Below, one piece after another: positions 1 through 6,092 of a DNA stretch of 6,602 bases (the first letter of the stretch is position 1; the number at the start of each line of letters is the position of its first letter). Under the pieces are notes generated by a model. It was not told where the DNA came from. It saw nothing but the letters and a program-made list of their open reading frames with translations, and made no database searches. The translations under genes were made by a program, and so were the position numbers. Source of the DNA: Candidatus Woesearchaeota archaeon (GTDB taxonomy: Archaea; Nanobdellota; Nanobdellia; Woesearchaeales; GW2011-AR4); the NCBI GenBank assembly GCA_016784195.1, contig JADHVE010000062.1, positions 1-6,602 of the forward strand. Reading direction: 5' to 3'.

Positions 1-1
1 A

Positions 2-1279
2 ATTATAATAGGCATTTTGCTTGTACAAGATATAATCGCTATTCTGGCTTTATCTGTTTTGACTACAATAGACAATTTTTCATTTTCATTTTTAATATGG
101 GCACTGATTAAAGGGACTGTTGTTTTTATGGTAGCTGTTGTGGCAAGTAAATTTTTATTTCCTGCTTTGTTTGAATTTGCCGCTAAAAGCCAGGAATTGC
201 TGTTTATAGCGGCTGTTTCAGTCAGTTTTGTATTTTCAATATTATTCTACTACATGGGCTTTTCAATAGCGATAGGAGCATTTGTTGCAGGAGTTACATT
301 GGCAAGCCTGCCTTACAATATTGAGATTATAGGGAAGGTTAAGTCTTTAAGAGACTTTTTTGCAGTAATATTTTTTGTTTCTTTAGGGATAGAATTATTA
401 CTGGACTCTTTTGAGGCTATATTAAAGCCATTAATATTTTTTATAATTTTGATATTATTTTTGAAGCCGTTAATAACTATGGTTTTATGCTCTTTTTTTG
501 GCTATAAGAAAAGAACATCATTTTCTACTTCAATTTCATTAGCGCAAATCTCAGAGTTTTCATTGATAATTGCAGCTCAAGGATTGCTTTTAGGCCATCT
601 GAGCCAGGAAATATTTTCTTTAACAGTCATATTAGCAGTTATAACTATTGTTTCTACTTCTTACTTTATCAAGTTTGAAGATGGAGTTTATCTTAAGCTA
701 GCAGGAATTTTGAATGTATTTGATAAGTTAACCGGGACTTATAATGATCTTGAATATGTTCCGAGAAAAAGGCACGAGGTTATTCTTTGCGGCTATAACA
801 GAATCGGATACAGTATTGTTAATACTCTAAGGAAGATGAAGAAAAAACTGCTGGTTGTGGATTTTAACCCAGAGGTTATAAGAAAACTAATAGATGAGAA
901 AATTCCCTGTATTTATGGGGATGTGGGAGATCTGGAAATTTTAGAAAGGATAAACCTAAGAACTGCAAGTATGGTAATCTCAACAGTACCAAAAAAGAGA
1001 GACAATCTGTTGTTAATCAAAAAAACTAAAGAAGAAAATAAGAAAACCCTGGTTTTTGTAACAACTTCCCATATAGAAAATGCTTTAAAGCTGTATGATG
1101 CAGGCGCTGATTATGTGGTTTTACCTCATTTCTTAGGCGGCGAGCATGTTTCGTTATTGATAGAGAACTTTACAGAGGACATTAACAAAATAATTGAGAC
1201 TAAAGTGAGCCATATCAAGGAGTTAAAGAAAAGGAGAATCCTAGGTCATGAGCATCCGGTTAATCATGTGCACAGGTGA
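2..1279 (+). CDS. Cation:proton antiporter, KefB/KefC-like, with TrkA-N domain (5' partial)
   Basis: Membrane antiporter of the CPA2 family, expected to exchange K+ or Na+ for H+ across the cytoplasmic membrane. The frame is open from base 2, and the first codons already read as transmembrane helix (IIIGILLVQD), so the start lies upstream; the TTG at 17 is internal. Counting from base 2, Q9-D10 fits the paired polar/acidic site of the ion-binding helix in KefB-type proteins. GAFVAG (92-97), the following FFVSLGIEL helix and AQISEFS (181-187) are typical CPA2 core motifs. A cytosolic Rossmann domain starts near residue 257, with CGYNRIG (263-269) as the GxGxxG-type nucleotide loop and D287 closing the second strand. 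This is a TrkA-N/RCK domain, which in relatives gates transport by binding NAD(H) or other nucleotides. There is no TrkA-C domain; the protein stops after a basic helix and a histidine-rich tail (GHEHPVNHVHR). Ion specificity cannot be read from sequence. Roughly 100 or more N-terminal residues are missing. Confidence 0.93.
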   Translation: MIIGILLVQDIIAILALSVLTTIDNFSFSFLIWALIKGTVVFMVAVVASKFLFPALFEFAAKSQELLFIAAVSVSFVFSILFYYMGFSIAIGAFVAGVTLASLPYNIEIIGKVKSLRDFFAVIFFVSLGIELLLDSFEAILKPLIFFIILILFLKPLITMVLCSFFGYKKRTSFSTSISLAQISEFSLIIAAQGLLLGHLSQEIFSLTVILAVITIVSTSYFIKFEDGVYLKLAGILNVFDKLTGTYNDLEYVPRKRHEVILCGYNRIGYSIVNTLRKMKKKLLVVDFNPEVIRKLIDEKIPCIYGDVGDLEILERINLRTASMVISTVPKKRDNLLLIKKTKEENKKTLVFVTTSHIENALKLYDAGADYVVLPHFLGGEHVSLLIENFTEDINKIIETKVSHIKELKKRRILGHEHPVNHVHR

Positions 1280-1409
1280 ATGTTCAATTAAAAAATAAAA
1301 AGATAAATGAAAAACAGATAAAAATAGTCTCTGAAAATAAAACTGAAATTATTTAAAATAATAAGATATATAAGTATATAAATTTACATATTGAAAAAAG
1401 AGGTGTGTT
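1280..1409 (+). promoter_or_regulatory. Spacer with candidate archaeal promoter for the 472-residue protein gene
   Basis: This 130-base spacer is almost entirely A and T and has no usable reading frame. TATATAAG at 1367-1374, followed by another TATATAAAT at 1375-1383, lies 36-43 bases before the ATG at 1410. A TFB/TBP-type promoter here would start transcription about 25 bases downstream, near 1393-1398, giving a very short leader that still contains the Shine-Dalgarno. TTTAAAATA at 1352-1360 is an alternative box. In a sequence this AT-rich, TATA-like words are common by chance, so the position relative to the start codon is the main support. Confidence 0.45.
1400..1405 (+). promoter_or_regulatory. 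Ribosome binding site of the 472-residue protein gene
   Basis: GAGGTG matches the complement of the archaeal 16S rRNA 3' end (anti-SD CACCTC) and sits four bases before the ATG at 1410. It supports that start. It is the only clear Shine-Dalgarno before a start codon in the window; the two downstream plus-strand genes have only a weak GGTT at the equivalent place. Confidence 0.7.
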
Positions 1410-2828
1410 ATGCCTACGCTGGAAGACATGAAGAAATTTGGATTTGAGATGGAGATGTCTGAGGAAGCCAGAGAGCAGCCTAGAATAGCAACTGGATTTC
1501 CACAGTCTGCCAGGAGATATAGGGTATTTTACGAAGGGTATAATGTCTCTATTGAAGAGCCTTATTTCTGGGTTTTACATTATATAAGGTACATGTCAAG
1601 CTACCCTTTTGTTGATAAGATTACAGATGTTTTTGCTGCTGCTGAGAATTCTGCTTTTTTTGGAGCTGCTCAACTTAGATTAGGGGGGCAGCAGGATAAG
1701 GTGAGCCAGTTTTTGGCTACAATCGGAAAGATGGTAAGAGAGTTGTTTCAGCTAGTAAGAGAACTAAGAATTCTGGATGAAAGGCTGGGATATTATGTTG
1801 ATTCATACAGATCAGAAAGCAGGTCAAGGGAAAGCGGAGAGATAACATTAAAAGGAATATGGGTGGACATGGTTGAACAGGGAGCAAAAAATCCTGCATC
1901 TGTTTATGGTATGGCTCGGGAAGTCCAGTTTACGACTTTGCCGGATTTATTTTTCAGCACACACCCTTTAAGGCAGGAAGATGTTGATGAAGTTGTGGAC
2001 AGGGAAAGAGGACAGTTTAACAGGAAAGTAAAAGAGGTCTTAAAGAGAAAGTTAAGGACATTTTTAGCATGGAAAGAGCATACTTTTGAGGAAATGAAAA
2101 ACAGAAGGAAATTCACTTTAAAATATTTAAGACAGCATTATGAGATTATCAGGATGTACATGGCCTGGGTCAAGCCTTACCTGAGAAATATTCAAAGATT
2201 ACAATTAGACCAGACAAAAAATGAATCTCCTGATCTGTTAGTATCTTTTGAAAGCTCTATGATAGAGGTTGAGATTTTGGCAAGAAATCCTGCAAAAGAA
2301 GGTATTAACAACTGCATTTTAGTTCATTATTTGTTTAGGACAAGGCCTGAGATGAGCTATACTCAGGAATACCAAAGAGGCCCAATACATGTCGGAAGGA
2401 TTGAAATAAATTTCAGGGCTTATGCATGGACTGATAAGGAAATTGACAATTATAAAAAAATGAGGGAGCAGGAAGATTTCCAGCTACTGGGTGTTATAGA
2501 TTCTTCTGTTAAGGCAGCAATGGAAGCTTTAGGCGACGAATTAATGAGATATTTAAGAGAAGCAGGAGAGGAAATGGAAAATCCATCTGAAGACAAGAGA
2601 CTGGCTATAAAAGAAAAATCTTCAGAGAACCCTTATATTTCAATCTTTAAGGGTTTTTCAGAATTGTTTGTTGGAAAAAAGCCTGAAAAGAAAAAAGAGC
2701 CAAAGCCAAAAAAGACAAATGTGTATAAGCTGGACATAGCGAGAAAAGCAGCTGGAGATGATGCTAAAAAAAAGATGTGGATAATTTATCATCACTTCAA
2801 AAAACACCATGGAATGTTAAACTGGTAA
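1410..2828 (+). CDS. Unrecognised 472-residue helical, charged protein
   Basis: I do not recognise this protein and assign no function. The start is supported by GAGGTG four bases upstream. There is no signal peptide and no convincing membrane helix, so it is probably cytosolic. Residues 1-30 are polar and probably flexible. Residues 37-85 are rich in aromatics (YRVFYEGY, EEPYFWVLHYIRYM), suggesting a folded hydrophobic core. Residues 93-135 form a heptad-like helix (KVSQFLATIGKMVRELFQLVREL). Residues 145-190 are mixed. Residues 195-265 are a long, strongly charged helical stretch likely to be a coiled coil or helical bundle. Residues 275-340 contain alternating hydrophobic strands (LLVSFESSMIEVEIL, RIEINFRAYAW). 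A Lys/Pro linker (422-436, KKPEKKKEPKPKK) precedes a short C-terminal block (437-472) ending KKKMWIIYHHFKKHHGM, which looks like a small separate conserved element or docking peptide. It is followed after 230 bases by the split TIM-barrel gene on the same strand. A structural or scaffold role is possible, but that is a guess. Confidence 0.88.
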   Translation: MPTLEDMKKFGFEMEMSEEAREQPRIATGFPQSARRYRVFYEGYNVSIEEPYFWVLHYIRYMSSYPFVDKITDVFAAAENSAFFGAAQLRLGGQQDKVSQFLATIGKMVRELFQLVRELRILDERLGYYVDSYRSESRSRESGEITLKGIWVDMVEQGAKNPASVYGMAREVQFTTLPDLFFSTHPLRQEDVDEVVDRERGQFNRKVKEVLKRKLRTFLAWKEHTFEEMKNRRKFTLKYLRQHYEIIRMYMAWVKPYLRNIQRLQLDQTKNESPDLLVSFESSMIEVEILARNPAKEGINNCILVHYLFRTRPEMSYTQEYQRGPIHVGRIEINFRAYAWTDKEIDNYKKMREQEDFQLLGVIDSSVKAAMEALGDELMRYLREAGEEMENPSEDKRLAIKEKSSENPYISIFKGFSELFVGKKPEKKKEPKPKKTNVYKLDIARKAAGDDAKKKMWIIYHHFKKHHGMLNW

Positions 2829-3058
2829 ATTAAAAATTCAATAAAAAATAGTAATAGAGTACAAACAGAAGCACAATCAGTGGTGAATGTAATTGTGTTA
2901 ATATTTATTATTAAAAACTTTAAAAAATAAAAATAATATAAAGAACAAAACTAAAAGAAGCACAAATAATTGAAATAGAGTGATAGAACCTAATGGTAAA
3001 AAAACAATTTAAAAACAAGGATAAAAGTTTGATATAAATAATAAAAACAAAGGTTAAA
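2829..3058 (+). promoter_or_regulatory. A/T-rich spacer with candidate promoter for the split TIM-barrel gene
   Basis: This 230-base spacer has no credible gene. TATAAATA at 3033-3040 lies 19-26 bases before the ATG at 3059; if it is the TATA box, the transcript would begin at or next to the start codon, as in archaeal leaderless mRNAs. TTTAAAAA at 3008-3015 is an alternative that would leave a leader of about 20-25 bases. Two words are present twice: AGAAGCACAA (2867-2876 and 2956-2965) and AATAGAGT (2853-2860 and 2974-2981). Their order is reversed between the copies, so this is not a simple tandem duplication. I see no rho-independent-type hairpin after the upstream gene. Confidence 0.4.
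2832..2846 (+). repeat. 15-base direct repeat, copy 1
   Basis: AAAAATTCAATAAAA occurs here, four bases after the stop of the 472-residue gene, and again at 5380-5394 in the spacer after the split TIM-barrel gene. A related TTCAATTAAAAAATAAAA follows the antiporter stop at 1283-1300. It may be a 3'-end signal or simply low-complexity A/T sequence. Confidence 0.35.
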
Positions 3059-5275
3059 ATGCAATTTACAGATGGTTATTATGGGCATCATCCGATGGTG
3101 GATTACTTTAATTCAATGGATTCTGGGGCATACGGCCAAGCGCCTGCCGGAAAAGATACCGACGTTGAGTTAGGCATCCAGGATATTGGAATGAGTGTTC
3201 CCATGGGCATTGCTGCGCAGAATGTTGCAGGCATTTACAGCAAAATAAGAATGGGAGCCGGCAAACTTGAGATTCAGTTTCCAGGCTATAGGACTGGGCA
3301 AAGACAATCACAAACTCCAGGCATGTTTGGAGAAGATCAAAGGCAGGCAATGAGGGAAATGCAGATGGCAAATGAAGTCAGGGTTACAACGCATTCAAGC
3401 TTTGGAATAATGGGGATGATGGGGAGGGATGAACGTGGAAATTTTTCAAGCACTGGAGCATATGGAGATATGCAGGAGCTTCAAAGAGCAATTGATTTTC
3501 AGGCAGATATGGGTGGAGGAGGAAGTGTTGTTGTGCATAGCGGGGAGTTTGAAAGGCCCATGACTGACATGCATCTGGATGATGAAACTCATCAGTTAAA
3601 TCTAGCTCGTGACCCTAGTGGAAGACTTATGGTAAGACAATACCATGTTCAGGAATTTGATGCTCAGTTTGATTTAATGGATTCAAGAACATCCCAAAAA
3701 ATGGAGACTGTACAAAAAGACAGGCTGGTTGCGTATCCTGTCTGGAACAAGGCTAAAAAAGATTATTCTTACATTGCAAGCCCCAATGACCCTTCTGAAC
3801 AGCCTGAAGGAACTAAAGTATCTGTTAAAGAAGGCGATTATGTAGATTATCAAAACAGGAAAATTACAGACCCAGAGGATCCATTAAAAGGAAAGGTCCC
3901 TGAATACGACCCGAAGACAGGAAGGTTTAACATTCAAAAAAGGCATTTTGATTATTTCAAGGAAGCAGCAGAAGAATATAATGAGTATAAAAGAAAAAAA
4001 GATGGAAAAGAACTAAATTTTTCTGATAAAGTATATCCTGAAGAAATGTTTTTGCGGGCAACTTTGGAAACCCAGGAAGGACATTCAAGAGGATGGGCAC
4101 TGCAGTACGGTTTACAGACCCAAACACATATTGATGCTCTTAATTCAATAGACAAGGCAATTAAATATTACAAAAAACTAGATGCTTCAATCCCTGAAGA
4201 AGAAAAATGGAAAATATTGAAGCAGGAAAGCTCTTCTGGGTTAGGTAGGGCAATAGCACTAATACCTCCTGAAACAAAACACCCATTAAAAATCCTTGAA
4301 GAGGCAAGAGTAGATACTGAAAGAAATCTTGAATTTGCAAGACAGGCTTCAGCAGCACAGGAGCAGCAGGCATTAGATACACACGAAACAAAAGAAAACC
4401 TGATAACCCCCATAAAAAGGTTAGAGCAGCATGGTGTCAGGATGTATGCAGAGGCTGCAATACATGCTATGCAAAAGACGAAAGACCCTAATGCTCCGAT
4501 TGTAGTGGCTATTGAAAATCTTTTTCCAGAAAGATTTGGAGGACATTTAGAGGAGTTAAAGTGGGTAGTTAAAAAATCAAGAGAAAGGATGGTGGAATTT
4601 TTAACAGAGCCTAAGATACAATTAGGGGTCAGCAGGATGCCGGTAGGAATGACTGAGGAAAAATTGAATGAAGCACTAACAGCAGGAAAAACAGGAATGC
4701 TGCAGGAAAACCCTTATTATTTAGGGGTGAGTGAAGAAGAAGCTGAAAAGATTGCTGCAAAACACATCAAGATTACATTAGATACCGGACATTTGAATAT
4801 GTGGAGAAAATACTGGCAAGAGGATCCTAAATTGAGTAAAGAAAAGAATGAAGAAACTTATAAAAAGTGGATCTTAGGGCAAGTTGAGAGTTTAGCAAAA
4901 GAAAACATGATTGGAAATGTTCATATGGCTGATAATTTTGGCTACCAGGATGATCATTTAGCTCCTGGACAGGGAAATTCCCCTATAAAGGAGGTTGTGG
5001 CGATATTAAAGAAACATGGTTATGATAAGGCATATACAGTTGAGCCAGGAGCAGACGCTTCTACTGACTTAAGTGATTTTCATGGCCTGATGAAGACCTG
5101 GAAACATTTTGGAGCTCCTATTTACGGAGTAGGCATGGGAGGTCCGCAAGTACCTCAAAACTGGTCAGATGTTCAATACAGTTATTTTGGGCAAAACCAG
5201 CCCCCTCACTATATATTCGGCCCATATGCCCCCAGCAATGACTGGACAATGTGGAGTGCTGTTCCTTTAGAGTAA
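3059..5275 (+). CDS. Split xylose isomerase/endonuclease IV-like TIM-barrel protein with large insertion
   Basis: A 738-residue soluble protein. Its ends match the AP-endonuclease-2/xylose-isomerase-like TIM-barrel family, whose members isomerise or epimerise sugars or cleave DNA at abasic sites using divalent metals. Barrel pieces in order: GAGKLEIQF (66-74), VRVTTHSSFG (107-116), GGSVVVHSGEF (154-164), IVVAIENLF (481-489), IKITLDTGHLN (570-580), NVHMADNFGYQDDHLAPGQG (620-639) and AYTVEPG (658-664). H112, H160, E486, D575, H578, H622, D631, H633 and E662 fall where endonuclease IV places its nine zinc ligands, so a metal site looks intact. Family members are usually about 250-320 residues. 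Here about 290 extra residues lie between H160 and E486, with a polar strand-rich part (195-290) and then charged helices (295-475). A smaller extra segment occupies about 505-560. Residues 1-45 are Gly/Tyr-rich, and the tail (690-738) is rich in Tyr, Trp, Pro and Gly. There is no signal peptide. The ATG follows a weak GGTT. The reaction and substrate cannot be assigned; a DNA-repair label would be unsafe. Confidence 0.9.
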   Translation: MQFTDGYYGHHPMVDYFNSMDSGAYGQAPAGKDTDVELGIQDIGMSVPMGIAAQNVAGIYSKIRMGAGKLEIQFPGYRTGQRQSQTPGMFGEDQRQAMREMQMANEVRVTTHSSFGIMGMMGRDERGNFSSTGAYGDMQELQRAIDFQADMGGGGSVVVHSGEFERPMTDMHLDDETHQLNLARDPSGRLMVRQYHVQEFDAQFDLMDSRTSQKMETVQKDRLVAYPVWNKAKKDYSYIASPNDPSEQPEGTKVSVKEGDYVDYQNRKITDPEDPLKGKVPEYDPKTGRFNIQKRHFDYFKEAAEEYNEYKRKKDGKELNFSDKVYPEEMFLRATLETQEGHSRGWALQYGLQTQTHIDALNSIDKAIKYYKKLDASIPEEEKWKILKQESSSGLGRAIALIPPETKHPLKILEEARVDTERNLEFARQASAAQEQQALDTHETKENLITPIKRLEQHGVRMYAEAAIHAMQKTKDPNAPIVVAIENLFPERFGGHLEELKWVVKKSRERMVEFLTEPKIQLGVSRMPVGMTEEKLNEALTAGKTGMLQENPYYLGVSEEEAEKIAAKHIKITLDTGHLNMWRKYWQEDPKLSKEKNEETYKKWILGQVESLAKENMIGNVHMADNFGYQDDHLAPGQGNSPIKEVVAILKKHGYDKAYTVEPGADASTDLSDFHGLMKTWKHFGAPIYGVGMGGPQVPQNWSDVQYSYFGQNQPPHYIFGPYAPSNDWTMWSAVPLE

Positions 5276-5379
5276 TTCTATATATATTTAATTTTATATA
5301 ATTTATTAAAAGAAGATTTATAAAGTTAAAAGTATTAATATGTTATATCAGGATATTACCAATAAAAAATACACATAAT

Positions 5380-5394
5380 AAAAATTCAATAAAA
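5380..5394 (+). repeat. 15-base direct repeat, copy 2
   Basis: Identical to 2832-2846. It lies about 105 bases after the stop of the split TIM-barrel gene, further away than copy 1 is from its upstream gene, which weakens a simple terminator reading. Nearby, CCAATAAAAAA is also present twice (5359-5369 and 5426-5436). Confidence 0.35.
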
Positions 5395-5448
5395 TTGATT
5401 ATCCTAATAAAAAAAATAAAAAGGGCCAATAAAAAACAGCCAATGATA

Positions 5449-5530
5449 AAACCCTTCAGAAAATGAAAAAACTAGAAGGCTTGAGTTTTAGACATAAATC
5501 AGCTCATCTACGGACTGCAACTTGAGGGTT
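5449..5530 (+). ncRNA. Possible small RNA or structured leader
   Basis: AACCCT (5449-5454) and AGGGTT (5525-5530) can pair and would close a domain of about 80 bases. Inside it CCTTC (5452-5456) can instead pair with GAAGG (5475-5479), so the two stems compete for CCT and look like alternatives. CTTGAGnnTTA occurs twice (5480-5490 and 5521-5531). Higher G+C than the surroundings is a known sign of structured RNA in AT-rich genomes. It fits no class I can name: no tRNA cloverleaf, no properly spaced C/D boxes. It could equally be the remains of a gene. Confidence 0.22.
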
Positions 5531-5570
5531 AAAAATTAAAGTTAATTGTTAAAATAAAAATTGGGTTAAA

Positions 5571-6089
5571 ATGGCTTGGGATAAAAACGAATTGAGCAAA
5601 TTGCCTTTAAGGGAAAGGATAAGAAGATTAAAGCAGCTGGAAAAAAACAGAAAAAAAGAAATTGATGAAATTGACAACCTGATAAAAGACTCTCAAAAAG
5701 AGCTGAGCACTGAAGAGATTGCTGAAGAAATAAGCCCTGAATCAAAAGAAGTCGATATTTCTAAATTGTTTGGCTCAGAAGAAGAAGATCTTGAAGGAAC
5801 AGTCAAAAAAGAAGCGCCTGCAGAAGAAACAGAAGAAGCAGGTGAATCCAGATATTTGTCATTGCAGCAGGCTGTAGATGATTATGAGGAATTAAGGGGA
5901 TTAGGCTATAATTCTATAGGGGGAGGTTTAAGCGAGAACCAGATGGAAGCTATTGACCAGATTGGAGAGAGGCTTGACCGGACAAAATATACTTCAGCAA
6001 GCAGAGAGGTTGCTAATTTAGTAGTTGCGAGCAGGGCTGTTTTGTATAAGATTAAGAAATATGCGGGACTTGATAATAATAACTTTTAG
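5571..6089 (+). CDS. Unrecognised 172-residue coiled-coil protein with acidic linker
   Basis: I do not recognise a named family. Three parts can be seen. Residues 8-47 (LSKLPLRERIRRLKQLEKNR onward) are a highly charged helix with leucines and isoleucines in heptad-like spacing, very likely a coiled coil. Residues 48-93 are Glu-rich, low in hydrophobics and probably disordered. Residues 95-167 are predicted helices (SLQQAVDDYEELRGLGY, MEAIDQIGERLDR, ASREVANLVVASRAVLYKIKKY) separated by a Gly-rich turn (GGG at 117-119), suggesting a small helical C-terminal domain. There is no signal peptide or membrane helix. This build, an oligomerising helix, a flexible acidic arm and a small domain, is common in adaptor or assembly proteins, but that is inference. 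The ATG at 5571 is preceded by GGTTAAA, the same bases as before the split TIM-barrel gene, and has no strong Shine-Dalgarno. Its stop lies three bases from the stop of the convergent gene. Confidence 0.85.
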   Translation: MAWDKNELSKLPLRERIRRLKQLEKNRKKEIDEIDNLIKDSQKELSTEEIAEEISPESKEVDISKLFGSEEEDLEGTVKKEAPAEETEEAGESRYLSLQQAVDDYEELRGLGYNSIGGGLSENQMEAIDQIGERLDRTKYTSASREVANLVVASRAVLYKIKKYAGLDNNNF

Positions 6090-6092
6090 AAA

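Larger units (their letters stand above)
5276..5570 (+). promoter_or_regulatory. Spacer with archaeal-type promoter candidate and a structured-looking island
   Basis: This 295-base spacer holds two things. First, AGAAGA followed by TTTATAAA (5311-5324) is the best match in the window to the purine-rich BRE plus TATA layout of archaeal promoters; initiation would fall near 5343-5350, about 220 bases before the next start codon at 5571. Second, the DNA changes character from about 5445 to 5530: it becomes visibly less AT-rich (about half G+C over 5500-5530) between tracts that are nearly all A and T. Shortly after the stop, A/T runs at 5281-5310 could help end transcription of the upstream gene, but no clean U-tract is present. 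The spacer encodes no credible protein. Confidence 0.4.

Noticed and set aside
17..19. TTG at 17 as the start of the antiporter
   Set aside because: The frame is open to the window edge and the preceding codons (IIIGI) continue the same conserved transmembrane helix; the protein would also lack its first several helices.
1717..2116. Minus-strand open frames of 60 and 70 codons
   Set aside because: They lie opposite the 472-residue gene, have no ribosome site, and read as complements of its codons (Leu/Phe/Ser-rich).
2883..2930. 15-residue hydrophobic frame starting GTG (VNVIVLIFIIKNFKK)
   Set aside because: It arises naturally from A/T-rich sequence, has no Shine-Dalgarno and is too short to support.
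3108..4413. Minus-strand open frames of 67-87 codons
   Set aside because: They overlap each other and the split TIM-barrel gene in other frames and have Cys/Phe/Leu/Ser-rich compositions typical of shadow frames.
3059..5275. Plain annotation as endonuclease IV or xylose isomerase
   Set aside because: The fold and ligands match the superfamily, but the length, insertion and tails differ so much that a specific reaction would be a guess.
5336..5358. TAATAT/ATATTA inverted repeat as a terminator or operator
   Set aside because: A six-pair, A/T-only stem is expected by chance in this spacer and no U-tract follows it.
5440..5530. C/D box guide RNA on either strand
   Set aside because: ATGATAA on the plus strand and AGATGA with GCTGA on the minus strand resemble C and D boxes, but their spacing leaves no room for guide segments.
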